In this document: in pieces, positions 27,088 to 35,649 of the stretch
Position numbering within the stretch: the first letter of the stretch is position 1
How the letters are laid out: every line of letters starts with the position of its first letter
Assembly (NCBI RefSeq): GCF_027627455.1
Contig: NZ_CP115483.1
Coordinates: 992,001 to 1,056,000 of the forward strand
From: Sphingobacterium sp. SYP-B4668
Lineage (GTDB): Bacteria; Bacteroidota; Bacteroidia; Sphingobacteriales; Sphingobacteriaceae
Reading direction: 5' to 3'
DNA: 64,000 bases
Position numbers and translations under genes: made by a program
The notes under the pieces: model-generated
The model's input: the letters and a program-made list of their open reading frames with translations, nothing else
Database searches by the model: none
What the model was told of the DNA's origin: nothing

Positions 27088-27936
27088 TTAGAGTGGGGCA
27101 GAGTAACCGTAAGCTTCTTTGTCCAATACAAATTTGCCGTCTTTCTCCTTTAGATACTGCAAGACGTAACCTTCTGCTCCAAAATCAGCAGTTACAAGTT
27201 CGATATTCTCTCCATTGGAGAAGACATTCAAGATTTGGAAGTAATCCATATCGAACTCCCCTCCATCATCCACACGCCAAGTGCTAATTTCGTCATATTT
27301 TGCAGGAAACTCTTTCGTGATGATTTTCTCTGGAGATCGATAGATTAATACAGCAAGGGCTGTGCTGTCCTTCACTTCAAATTCTACCAAGGTGATTGTT
27401 CCTTGATTAGCCAGCTGAGCGAGGTTTTTGTGTTTTTTGATTTTCCTGTCTTTTTCTTCTGAAAGTTGTTGAATGTAATCTGGGATATTGTCACTGGAAT
27501 GGGGTGGCTGGATAGACAGTGTTTTATGGTTGTTTAAAAATGCGCGATTGACCAAGGTCACTGCCACAGCTTCAGTTGGCACTGTAGGGAGGGCAATTTG
27601 ATATAGATAACCCCTGCTGTTTTTGAAATTTTCTGCTGTCTGTCTGCCATTGTCTTGCTCATTTGCTTGTTGAAGGTGCAGATAGCTTATGTCCTGTTCG
27701 CCACCGTCAGCGTGGATGAGATAGGTGTAATCTTGTGGAGAGTCTAGTGAATCTTGCTCCAGTGTGAGTAGTTGACTACCCGCTGCGTTGATAAATCCAA
27801 AGGTTATTAGAGCTGTTGTATCCGCTACACGATGGGTAATAGTATCTGTTGTAGATGCTTGATGTTCTGTTTTTTTGGCGTGTTGTTGACAGGAAAATAA
27901 GCCTAACAACATCAATAGAATTACGAAATACCTCAT
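27088..27936 (-). CDS. Predicted lipoprotein of unknown function
   Basis: I use the ATG at 27936, which gives a short lipoprotein signal (MRYFVILLMLLGLFSC, lipobox LFSC with Cys16) and 282 residues; ATG at 27951 is 5 codons upstream. The mature part begins with a Gln/Lys/Thr-rich linker and then soluble domains without a motif I recognise (LVEFEVKDSTALAVLIYRSP, YDEISTWRVDDGGEFDMDYF). The Asp-rich C-terminal stretch could bind metal, but that is a guess. It is convergent with tsaD (17-bp gap, no visible hairpin) and divergent from the tonB gene. Function unknown. Confidence 0.75.
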   Translation of the reverse strand: MRYFVILLMLLGLFSCQQHAKKTEHQASTTDTITHRVADTTALITFGFINAAGSQLLTLEQDSLDSPQDYTYLIHADGGEQDISYLHLQQANEQDNGRQTAENFKNSRGYLYQIALPTVPTEAVAVTLVNRAFLNNHKTLSIQPPHSSDNIPDYIQQLSEEKDRKIKKHKNLAQLANQGTITLVEFEVKDSTALAVLIYRSPEKIITKEFPAKYDEISTWRVDDGGEFDMDYFQILNVFSNGENIELVTADFGAEGYVLQYLKEKDGKFVLDKEAYGYSAPL

Positions 27937-28149
27937 TCGTTTATGATACACTTAGTTTTTGAATAACAGCTGCAGTTCATGATAAGTTATGACAATAAAG
28001 TCGCTGTCTTTAATTTTTTTAAAACTAGTATTTTTTTATTGAAAGAACCTTGATAATAGCGATCGATAGCATGTTAAATTAATTTTATGGAAATGCTTTG
28101 TGTTTTACATCACAGAAGAAAAAGGTTTCACAATTTAAATTCAAAGCTT

Positions 28150-29031
28150 ATGTTCGGTTCAAAATTAAACATTTACAGACGAGAATGGCTAGAGGTAATT
28201 TTCGAAAATAGAAATCAGACCTATGGCGCTTTTGAGCTTCGTCAATTGTCGACTAGGGCCACAAATTATGGTCTTGCCATTGTTTCGACGGTAGTATTGG
28301 CGTTGAGCATTGGCAAATTCGTCTATGATCGTTTACCAAAAACGGAGTATATCGTGCAGCCTCAACAAATTACAGAGGTGACGATGGATGAATTGATTGA
28401 AAAGATTCCGGAGGATAAGGCAGAGGAGGATCCACTTCCCGTAGAAAATAAGCTGCAGCAAATCGCGCAGGACGCGCCAGCCATAGATTTGATTCGTCTT
28501 TCACAACCAACTGTAGTTGACGCGAAGAAGGCTATTGAGGATGTGACCTCTCAAGACGATTTTAAGGATGATAAAAAAATGCCGGGACGAATGACACTGA
28601 AATCAATTCCTGGTGGGACTACTGTAGCAAGAGGGGAATTTGGAAGTAAAAAACGGGATGGGGAGCTTACTGGTGAGAGGATAGGCAGCAAAATGGGGAA
28701 TGATAATGAGGTGTATAGTATGGGGAGTTTGGAAGTAATGCCTGAGCCAGTAGGAGGGATGAAAGCATTTATGAAATGGGTAGGGGACAATTATCAGTAT
28801 CCATCGGGTGCGTTGGAGCAAGGGGTACAGGGTGTGGTAATGGTATCTTTTGTCATTGAGAAAGACGGTGCGCTTACTGCAATTAAAATCACGCGTGACC
28901 TTGAGTATGGTACGGGGGAAGCGGCGATTAAATTATTGGAGAAGGCGCGTAAATGGACGCCGGGTGTCCAAAATGGACGTCCAGTACGAGTATCTTATTC
29001 ATTGCCCATTCGATTGAATACAGTCCAATAA
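28150..29031 (+). CDS. Energy transducer TonB
   Basis: I place the start at the ATG at 28150 (293 residues). The frame extends 63 bp upstream, but those residues are basic and unlike TonB. The FxSKLNIYRREWLEVIFENRNQTYGAFELR beginning is characteristic of Bacteroidota TonB proteins (quoted with the second residue open). One membrane helix (about residues 39-57) follows, then a Glu/Pro-containing periplasmic linker and a C-terminal TonB domain (about 210-293) with PVGGMKAFMKWV, YP, GVVMVSFVIEKDG and RPVRVSYSLPI. It couples proton motive force from ExbB/ExbD to outer-membrane receptors. exbBD are not adjacent. Confidence 0.9.
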   Translation: MFGSKLNIYRREWLEVIFENRNQTYGAFELRQLSTRATNYGLAIVSTVVLALSIGKFVYDRLPKTEYIVQPQQITEVTMDELIEKIPEDKAEEDPLPVENKLQQIAQDAPAIDLIRLSQPTVVDAKKAIEDVTSQDDFKDDKKMPGRMTLKSIPGGTTVARGEFGSKKRDGELTGERIGSKMGNDNEVYSMGSLEVMPEPVGGMKAFMKWVGDNYQYPSGALEQGVQGVVMVSFVIEKDGALTAIKITRDLEYGTGEAAIKLLEKARKWTPGVQNGRPVRVSYSLPIRLNTVQ

Positions 29032-29062
29032 CGGGTCTGTCCGATGGCTACGCGTTGCGGAA

Positions 29063-30226
29063 TTAGTGATGGAAAAGTTGTTTAAAGGCTTTGAAATAGT
29101 TTTGAACCATTTTATCCCATCCGTAGGTGTCTGTGGTGAAGTTTTGAAATTTTTCGATAAGTGATTTTCGGCTTATTTGGTCGTGATATAGCGCATGGAT
29201 TTGTTGACTCCAAATTGTGGGTTCTTGTGGCGGTAGAAGGATGCCATTCTTCTGATGTTGAATGGCATCTGGGATACCATCAATAGCGGAGGCTAAGACT
29301 ACTGTGGCGCATTGATTGGCTTCTAAACAGACCAAGCCAAAACCTTCCATATCACCTTCTACGGGAATATTAGGCATTATAAAGGCTAGTGAATTGGTTA
29401 GCAATATCTGCAATTGCTCTTGGGGCAGTTTGCCTAAATGACGAACCCTACGGGCCACATGTTCATTTTGCAGTAATTCCCTGATGTCTCCCTCATCGGA
29501 AGGATAACCGAGGAATAACATGAGTTGTTCCTTAAGCGTTGTAGGCAATCGATTGAGGAAGTGGTCAAGCGCCCGTTTCTCTTGTCGGAACGGACCAATG
29601 ATAAGGAGTTTAATGGAGGGGTTTAAATGGGGGATGACGTGTCTGATAAACCAAGAAAATCCCTTTCGCTTTACGGGACGACCCAGTGCTATTAGATAGC
29701 TGCATTCAGGATGAATGTCGAAATCTTGATAGAGTTGCTGGACTTGTATATCGGAGACCAATGGTGTGGGAACAGTATGTACACCATTGGGAATGACCGT
29801 TATTTTCTCTTTGGCGATACCTCTTTCTAATGCAGCGGTAGCAGTGGCTTCACTAACGGCAATCAATAAATCATAATTATTGAACTTAGGAAGTATATAT
29901 CGTTGAAAGACGTGGTTTGGGAATACGACGTCAAGCCCATGTAGTGTTACAACCTTTCGAAGATGATTATACTTGTGGTGTAAGAGACAGAATGCCGCCA
30001 TTAATCCATCGTTGTAGTGGATGGCTATGATGTTGGGATACTGTCTACACAAGGTGCAAATGCGTCGTTCCAACAACAGGAAGAACTTTAAGATGGATTC
30101 TTGCCCTTCGTATACGAGGGAATGGACTTTACAATGTGCCTTCATTCCGGTGATGAGTTCGTAACTTTGCTTTTGCATACCTCCGGTGCTTGGTGGATAC
30201 TTATGACTGACGAACAGGATTTCCAT
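29063..30226 (-). CDS. Glycosyltransferase family 4 protein
   Basis: A protein of 387 residues from the ATG at 30226, where the GT-B fold begins (MEILFVSHKYPPSTGGMQKQ with the GG loop). The longer frame to 30307 would overlap the upstream gene by 107 bp and adds no recognisable sequence. The acceptor half is followed by a donor-binding half with the GRPVKRKGFSWFIRHV loop and the GT4 E-x7-E motif (EGFGLVCLE). It transfers a sugar from a nucleotide-activated donor in the cytoplasm. It is last of a three-gene minus-strand operon, GT4 / membrane flippase-like / GT4, with a 26-bp overlap to the middle gene, so glycolipid or envelope polysaccharide synthesis is likely. Confidence 0.88.
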   Translation of the reverse strand: MEILFVSHKYPPSTGGMQKQSYELITGMKAHCKVHSLVYEGQESILKFFLLLERRICTLCRQYPNIIAIHYNDGLMAAFCLLHHKYNHLRKVVTLHGLDVVFPNHVFQRYILPKFNNYDLLIAVSEATATAALERGIAKEKITVIPNGVHTVPTPLVSDIQVQQLYQDFDIHPECSYLIALGRPVKRKGFSWFIRHVIPHLNPSIKLLIIGPFRQEKRALDHFLNRLPTTLKEQLMLFLGYPSDEGDIRELLQNEHVARRVRHLGKLPQEQLQILLTNSLAFIMPNIPVEGDMEGFGLVCLEANQCATVVLASAIDGIPDAIQHQKNGILLPPQEPTIWSQQIHALYHDQISRKSLIEKFQNFTTDTYGWDKMVQNYFKAFKQLFHH

Positions 30227-31187
30227 AGATTTTGTTGAGTTTGATGTAGTATATTCCTGAAATCGCAATCCAGACCAATTGTCGTGCACGACGCAGTAGG
30301 CTGGCATTGAGCCAGATCGATACAGACGTGATGCCTAGCCCTGTCAACATGATTTTGTTTCCAAACTCTTCGATGCCTATTTGTGCCGGGACAAAGGCTC
30401 CTAAGCTTTTGATGAGAACAGCGCCCATATCTATAAATAGCCCTTGGAATACCGTAATGTGAATCCCTAACAGACGAATAATTAGGTAAAACTCAAGCGA
30501 ACCAATAAACCAATGTAGGGTAAAGCAAAGAAAGGAATGCCAAAATGAACGTTTATTTTCTTTGTAAAACAGGGAGGTCTGTTGAAGGGTGTTGAAGAGG
30601 CGTAATCGGAGCCTAGTAATTAAATTCGTCTTTACAATTGATGTAGTAGTACTGCTGAAGCGGGTTATAGCGATGAAAAAACCGAATACGAGGAGGAGGA
30701 GGAGGAGGGTTGTAAATAGGCAAATGTAGGCCAAAGTTTTGTTGGTACTTTGAGTCATGTTATGTATCCCGAACCATATCAAAACGGTGATAAGGAGTAA
30801 CAATTGGGACATGATGGCAATCACTCTGGAAAGAAATACCGATTGCGAGATGTCTTGTTGACTTAAGGCTGAAGATTTCAGGATTTTAATTTTGAATAAA
30901 TCCCCAGCAATGATATTGGAAGGGTTAAACAAGCTGATGGTCTCTCCGACTTGTCTGACCATGAATAACTTGTGCAACGAAATATTTCGGGAATTTGGGG
31001 GCAGACAATATCTCCACCCCCAAGTGCCCATCAAGTAGGCAAGTGCAGTGAGTGGAATCAAGACTACAAAATAGAACCCAAAATCTGTCATTGATTGTTG
31101 CATGGCTTCAAAATCTGTCCGATAAATGAAAGCGGCAATAAAAATGGCAACCGTGATGAAAGTGATTAATTTTAAAGCTTTCATCAT
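30201..31187 (-). CDS. Lysylphosphatidylglycerol synthase-type transmembrane protein (flippase-like)
   Basis: A 328-residue integral membrane protein with about eight helices. It contains the family's pattern: WGWRYCLPP near residue 60, FNPSNIIAGDLFKIKIL around 95-110, and the GALIKSLGAFVPAQIGIEEFG-type segment (about 275-295; the residues here read GAVLIKSLGAFVPAQIG). This fits the membrane half of MprF / UPF0104 (AglD-like) proteins without the C-terminal lysyltransferase domain. Stand-alone versions are usually found with glycosyltransferases and are thought to flip lipid-linked sugars. It sits between two GT4 genes (2-bp gap upstream, 26-bp overlap downstream), which supports a lipid-glycan role. 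Confidence 0.82.
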   Translation of the reverse strand: MMKALKLITFITVAIFIAAFIYRTDFEAMQQSMTDFGFYFVVLIPLTALAYLMGTWGWRYCLPPNSRNISLHKLFMVRQVGETISLFNPSNIIAGDLFKIKILKSSALSQQDISQSVFLSRVIAIMSQLLLLITVLIWFGIHNMTQSTNKTLAYICLFTTLLLLLLVFGFFIAITRFSSTTTSIVKTNLITRLRLRLFNTLQQTSLFYKENKRSFWHSFLCFTLHWFIGSLEFYLIIRLLGIHITVFQGLFIDMGAVLIKSLGAFVPAQIGIEEFGNKIMLTGLGITSVSIWLNASLLRRARQLVWIAISGIYYIKLNKIYGNPVRQS

Positions 31188-31189
31188 GG

Positions 31190-32368
31190 CTATGCAGATT
31201 GGTATTTTTTTTGGCTAGGTGTTAACACCCCCGCACTCTCACTAAGGTCGTCAAAATAGGTGTTTGCTAGATGTTGCCAATTGTATTGCTTACTGTATTT
31301 TAGAGCTGATTTTTTGATTTTTTTTCGTAATCCCTGATCATCTATGAGCTGCTGTATACGGAAAACGTATTCGAACGTATCTTGGGCTTTGCATTTGAAC
31401 CCGTTAATCTCATCTTGAATAAAATCCGAACTACCACCTTGGTCAGCCGTGATACAGGGCAGTCCCGAGGCCATGGCCTCGATAACCACATTTCCATAAG
31501 TCTCCGTAATAGATGGGAAAAGAAATAGAGTTGCTGAAGCATATATTTTGGCGAGCTCTTTATGAGAGCGTTTGCCTAAAAAATGAGCATCAGACATCTG
31601 CTGCATACATGCAGCTTTAGCTGTACCGTCGCCCACGATGATGAAATTGCAGTCCAAGGCCAATGCACGGCAATGTTGGTAAATTGCAATCAGTGTTGTG
31701 AGATTTTTCTCCCACTCTAATCTGCTTACGAACAGGATGTTGGGTTTTTTATTTTGGGTAATCTTGCGGATGTATTTGAGGTCCTTTTTTCGAGGTGAAA
31801 ACAACTGCGTATCAATTCCTCTTTGCCAGAGTGTAAGCCTTTCTGGGTTAATTCCGATACTGGTCAACTCTTTTTGAATTGTTTTTGAGGGGATATACAC
31901 TTTCGAGCATTTGTTGTAAAAACGAACAGTCTGTTTAATGAATTGCTTCTTTGTAGGGGTGATAAGAAAGGGCGTTTTCTTGAGGTAGTAATCGATATAG
32001 CTGATAAAATGGGTATGGTAAATGCTTATGGTAGGAATCTCATTTTTTTTTGCATATTGGAGGGCATAATTTCCCAACATCGAGGGGGTAGCGATATGGA
32101 TTACATCCGGCTGAAATTCTTTCAATTGTTTTCGAATACTCTTTTGGGCTATTGCCGGTACGGCTAATGTGTAATTTCTATTAAAGGGGATGTGAAAGGC
32201 TGGTATTCTAAGTGATTTGAACGAGTCAAGTTGTTCTGGCCCTGTTCCGTATATGAAGAAAAATTCAAATCTACTGGTGTCAATCCTGTTGATTAATTGA
32301 AACATGGTGCGGGAGGCTCCATCGAAGTCTTCAATCATCATTTCTGCGAAAAAAGCAACTTTTATCAT
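31190..32368 (-). CDS. Glycosyltransferase family 4 protein (diacylglycerol/PI-type)
   Basis: A 392-residue GT-B enzyme. The N-terminal half begins VAFFAEMMIEDFDGASRTMFQLI and has the conserved HIATPSMLGNYALQYAKK helix and the ISIYHTHFISYIDYY loop, features of enzymes that glycosylate lipid acceptors (MgtA/SqdX/PimB-like). The C-terminal half has LFVSRLEWEKNLTTLI and the E-x7-E region SITETYGNVVIEAMASGLP. The acceptor is therefore probably a membrane lipid, but the sugar is unknown. It is first gene of the three-gene operon, 2 bp before the flippase-like gene. The 236-bp upstream region is AT-rich and divergent from a phosphodiesterase gene. Confidence 0.87.
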   Translation of the reverse strand: MIKVAFFAEMMIEDFDGASRTMFQLINRIDTSRFEFFFIYGTGPEQLDSFKSLRIPAFHIPFNRNYTLAVPAIAQKSIRKQLKEFQPDVIHIATPSMLGNYALQYAKKNEIPTISIYHTHFISYIDYYLKKTPFLITPTKKQFIKQTVRFYNKCSKVYIPSKTIQKELTSIGINPERLTLWQRGIDTQLFSPRKKDLKYIRKITQNKKPNILFVSRLEWEKNLTTLIAIYQHCRALALDCNFIIVGDGTAKAACMQQMSDAHFLGKRSHKELAKIYASATLFLFPSITETYGNVVIEAMASGLPCITADQGGSSDFIQDEINGFKCKAQDTFEYVFRIQQLIDDQGLRKKIKKSALKYSKQYNWQHLANTYFDDLSESAGVLTPSQKKYQSA

Positions 32369-32604
32369 CCTTGATGTTATTTAGCATTTGCCAATGATAC
32401 ATATATCATATAGCCTCTTCATTAACTCAATATTATAAATATGTTGATTTTTCTTTAACAGTATGTAATCGAAATATAAACGCAACGTCTAGAATATAAG
32501 CATGTTGACGCTTTTTTAAATATTTGGTTGTTAAAATCTTAATTTAAAATTAGGGTATAGGTTATATGGACTGTCTAATTTTATGAAAACAATGATGAGT
32601 AGTT

Positions 32605-33594
32605 ATGTACCTTCACTATCCTAAGTTACCGAAGCGGAGATGGATCTTAATTTTGATCCCACTTTCTTTAACATTTGTCGCTTGGAACCTGACGCATACC
32701 CTACGACCGGCATCGTCTATGAAACGAACACCCACCTTACCATCAACGGTCAATTGGATACCTACGGACGCAAAAGAAGGTGTGATTTCTTTACTAACGT
32801 ATAATATTGCCGGATTGCCAGAGCCCCTCTCCAGTGCCAAGACACCGCGAGGTAGAAGTATTAGAACGATAGGTGAAAGATTAAATCAATTTGATGTGGT
32901 CAATGTACAAGAGGATTTTAATTATAATGACGAGCTGTACTCAAGTGGAAATAGTCATCCATTTCGTACCAAATCTATGGGAAAGGTTCCGTTTGGAGAT
33001 GGATTGAATACGCTTTCTAGATTTCCGATTTCTGAGTTGAGGAGAGTCAAATGGAGCGATTGTACAGGAGCGGATTGTTTCACACCGAAAGGCTTTAGTT
33101 ATGCTAAGCTTCAATTGGCGAAAGAAGTATGGGTCGATATCTATAATGTGCATGCAAATGCACAAGATTCAAAAGAGGCTAGTGCTGCTAGACGGAAGAA
33201 TATGAGGCAACTGCTCGAATTTATGGATGTACATTCAAAAGGACAAGCTGTGATATTAATGGGTGATTTCAATGCCAATTATCGTTTTGAACTTGACAAT
33301 ATTCGTGATTTTGTTGTTAAAGCAGGTGTGCTTGATACTTGGGTGTATCTTAAGAATAAGGGCCGTATACCACGCGTGGAAACTTCTTTTAAAGCGTTAG
33401 AAATGCTGCATGTACATGATAATTGCGAGACAATAGATAAGATAATATTTCGCAATAGTGAAAGGATCCATTTTACACCACAAAGTTATAAAGTTGAGAT
33501 TGATGCCTTCAAGGATAGGGTCGGTATGCCGTTGTCTGATCATCTCGCAGTCGGGGTGACCTTACATTGGGAGTATTGTACTCGGAAAATATGA
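32605..33594 (+). CDS. Membrane-anchored endonuclease/exonuclease/phosphatase-family protein (sphingomyelinase-like)
   Basis: A 329-residue protein. After a basic start (KLPKRR) comes one hydrophobic segment (about residues 12-28), so the domain is probably periplasmic or exported. The catalytic fold has all expected motifs: LTYNIAGLPE (Asn metal/phosphate site), NVQED (metal-binding Glu), DIYNVHANAQD (His/Asn), GDFNANYRF (Asp/Asn) and the C-terminal SDHLAVGV (Asp-His catalytic pair). The NIAGLP and KGFSY features resemble neutral sphingomyelinase-like and phospholipase C-like members rather than DNA repair nucleases. Sphingobacteriaceae make sphingolipids, which fits, but the substrate is inference. 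It is convergent, 6 bp from the anti-sigma-like gene. Confidence 0.85.
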   Translation: MYLHYPKLPKRRWILILIPLSLTFVAWNLTHTLRPASSMKRTPTLPSTVNWIPTDAKEGVISLLTYNIAGLPEPLSSAKTPRGRSIRTIGERLNQFDVVNVQEDFNYNDELYSSGNSHPFRTKSMGKVPFGDGLNTLSRFPISELRRVKWSDCTGADCFTPKGFSYAKLQLAKEVWVDIYNVHANAQDSKEASAARRKNMRQLLEFMDVHSKGQAVILMGDFNANYRFELDNIRDFVVKAGVLDTWVYLKNKGRIPRVETSFKALEMLHVHDNCETIDKIIFRNSERIHFTPQSYKVEIDAFKDRVGMPLSDHLAVGVTLHWEYCTRKI

Positions 33595-33600
33595 GCGTGA

Positions 33601-34848
33601 CTAGTTGGACTGAAAATCTATCGTGAATAAGATGATTTCGCTTGGATTGTTCATGGTTGCTCGCCATTTTGGTCCATTTTTGATAATTTCGACAGCACGC
33701 TGATCTAAAGTGGAGTTGTCGCTGCTTTTTACTTTGATATTGACAGGACTGCCCTCCACATCTATTTTAAAAGATAAGGTTACCGCACCCGTCGCTCTAT
33801 ACACAAACTGTTTGGTTGCTTCTTCCACATAATCGTTGTAGGCACTCCAGCCCATTATGGGTTGTGCTTTGCCGAATTTGATTTCTTTCCGTAATGGATT
33901 ATTGGTTGTTGGAGAATTGTTGCCGATGATAATGCCTTCGGGTTTTAGTTTGATTCTTCCGTTTGCAAGTATATTGGAGGGCACTTGCTGTGTCTGGTAG
34001 CCTATTGCCCGAACTTCCACCAATGGATTGGCGGTACTGGACGATAACTTGAAATCTCCAGTGGAATCTGTGACCGCGGCATCTTTGGAGTTCTTTACTT
34101 TAAGTGTCGCACCGTATAGGGGCTCTCTTGTACTATTGTCTACTACTTTGCCTGTAATAAGCTTCATTGAAGAGCCATTGGGCGATAATTCCGAAATTTG
34201 GTCTGCTTCTCTAAAAGCTGTATTGGCAGCAAGCCTGTTGCTTCGGCTCTTCCTGATGACAAAATTAGAATCTAAAGAGCTGGCTTGTCGCGGACTTCCC
34301 AATGTGATTGGTGAGGGAAGTGCTTTCGTTTTTTCGACATTCGTATTTGTCTTAGATCTTGATTTTTTACTAATTTCTTCCTGAATTTTGGGGTAATTTG
34401 TCGTCGCATCAGCCAATCGAGAAGTTGAATCGCCGCCCATATGATTGATGTAGTTCTCCACTGACATGTTAGACTTGGAGTCGGGTAGTTCGGGCGTTGT
34501 TTCAGCAGCAGAATTATCTTGTGAGGCCAGTTGTTCTTTACTTTTTGGTGAAAAGGTGAAATAAGCCCCAATACCCAGACATAGTATTGCCGTTGCTGCA
34601 ATCGACCAGGTTTTCCAATTAAAAATAGATACTGTTTTTTGAGGATGGACGCGTCTCTCTATACGCTTATGTATATCCGCAAGCGGTGCCTCTTGGCCTA
34701 TCACACGTTGCTGCTCCATACCCATGAGAATATCCATTAGCATAGGATCATGCTCTGCTTTATACTCCAGCTCATACATTTCACGAGCACTAAGCTCGCC
34801 CTTGTGATAGCGCCGAATTAAATCAAAATCTATCTTACTCATGTTCAT
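33601..34848 (-). CDS. Anti-sigma-like membrane protein with CarboxypepD-regulatory and TonB C-terminal-like domains
   Basis: A 415-residue protein. Residues 1-70 are cytoplasmic, with the DFDLIRRYHKGELSAREMYELE helix typical of anti-sigma-type partners. One membrane helix (about 80-98) is followed by a Ser/Lys-rich linker. A carboxypeptidase-regulatory-like beta-sandwich (about 228-300; GKVVDNSTREPLYGATLKV, then YQTQQVPS) comes next, and a C-terminal domain resembling the TonB C-terminus (about 315-413; GWSAYNDYVEEATKQF, GAVTLSFKIDVEG). Its start overlaps the end of the sigma-factor gene by 14 bp. It probably holds the sigma factor and exposes a periplasmic domain that could contact an outer-membrane receptor. 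Confidence 0.8.
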   Translation of the reverse strand: MNMSKIDFDLIRRYHKGELSAREMYELEYKAEHDPMLMDILMGMEQQRVIGQEAPLADIHKRIERRVHPQKTVSIFNWKTWSIAATAILCLGIGAYFTFSPKSKEQLASQDNSAAETTPELPDSKSNMSVENYINHMGGDSTSRLADATTNYPKIQEEISKKSRSKTNTNVEKTKALPSPITLGSPRQASSLDSNFVIRKSRSNRLAANTAFREADQISELSPNGSSMKLITGKVVDNSTREPLYGATLKVKNSKDAAVTDSTGDFKLSSSTANPLVEVRAIGYQTQQVPSNILANGRIKLKPEGIIIGNNSPTTNNPLRKEIKFGKAQPIMGWSAYNDYVEEATKQFVYRATGAVTLSFKIDVEGSPVNIKVKSSDNSTLDQRAVEIIKNGPKWRATMNNPSEIILFTIDFQSN

Positions 34849-35413
34849 GGGCCGCCTCCATACAATTTTTCAAGTTCCGTTTCCCATTTTGGATATAGCT
34901 CTTAACTTCTTTAAGGCTATAGCCAGTTATATCTGATACTTCGTAATAACATTTTTCATTTAAGAAAAAGAGGTCGATACTTTTTTTCTGTTTCTCTGGA
35001 AGTTTGTCCAAACATTGTTCCAATACTGTTAGTTTCTGTTCTCTATTTTCCACATTAGTGTCTTGATGCATATCGAAGGGAAATTCCACAAATTCGTCAA
35101 GAGAAATGTGTTGTTGATGTTTTGAGGCCCTCAAAATCATCAAGCAATGGTTCCGGGATAGTACATAGAGCCATTTTGCAAAAGATTGGATTTCTTGTTT
35201 GTTAACTTTTGTAACAAGTTCTTCGAAAATGTCCATTACAGCATCTCGACTCCGCTCACTATCTTGAAAATAGCGTAAACATACGTAATAGACCATTTCG
35301 GAATGGTCTTGATAGAGTTTGCCTAAATAAGACAGGTCTCCTGTATCTCGATAGTTCTTGAGGAGTAACTGCTCATTTGATTCAAAAAGTGTGGATATGC
35401 CGCTGCGGTTCAT
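34835..35413 (-). CDS. ECF-type RNA polymerase sigma factor
   Basis: A 192-residue sigma-70 family protein with region 2 (YQDHSEMVYYVCLRYFQDSERSRDAVMDIFEELV, quoted in two parts: YQDHSEMVYYVCLRYF and SRDAVMDIFEELV) and region 4 (LPEKQKKSIDLFFLNE, then the helix-turn-helix YYEVSDITGYSLKEVKSYI). It lacks region 3, as ECF sigma factors do. It is encoded directly before, and overlapping by 14 bp, a membrane protein with a cytoplasmic helical N-terminus, so the pair is probably sigma/anti-sigma. The start is ATG at 35413. A TTATTTTG element (minus strand, 35431-35424) resembles a -7 box. Targets are unknown. Confidence 0.9.
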   Translation of the reverse strand: MNRSGISTLFESNEQLLLKNYRDTGDLSYLGKLYQDHSEMVYYVCLRYFQDSERSRDAVMDIFEELVTKVNKQEIQSFAKWLYVLSRNHCLMILRASKHQQHISLDEFVEFPFDMHQDTNVENREQKLTVLEQCLDKLPEKQKKSIDLFFLNEKCYYEVSDITGYSLKEVKSYIQNGKRNLKNCMEAAHEHE

Positions 35414-35649
35414 CTTCGGGGCTCAAAATAATTCATTTTTCTTGTTTATGGAAATTTTTATTGTATTCGATAGGTGAATAGCATTTGTTATAATGCCGAA
35501 CCTTAAGGGCATGTGATTCAAAATAGTTTCTTTTTTTTATGCAGGGAAACTAGGTGAGGAATGTAATAGCATGCAAAATAACATTAAACTGACTTTTTGT
35601 ATTTGTATGGTCAGTATATTTGTTTTGTTAGTTTTTGTTTCCTTTTTAT

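Noticed and set aside
30701..30708. A short GAGGAGGAGG triplet repeat inside the flippase-like gene, considered as a slippage site
   Set aside because: It encodes a Leu run in a membrane helix (minus strand), ordinary for a transmembrane segment; no frame disruption.
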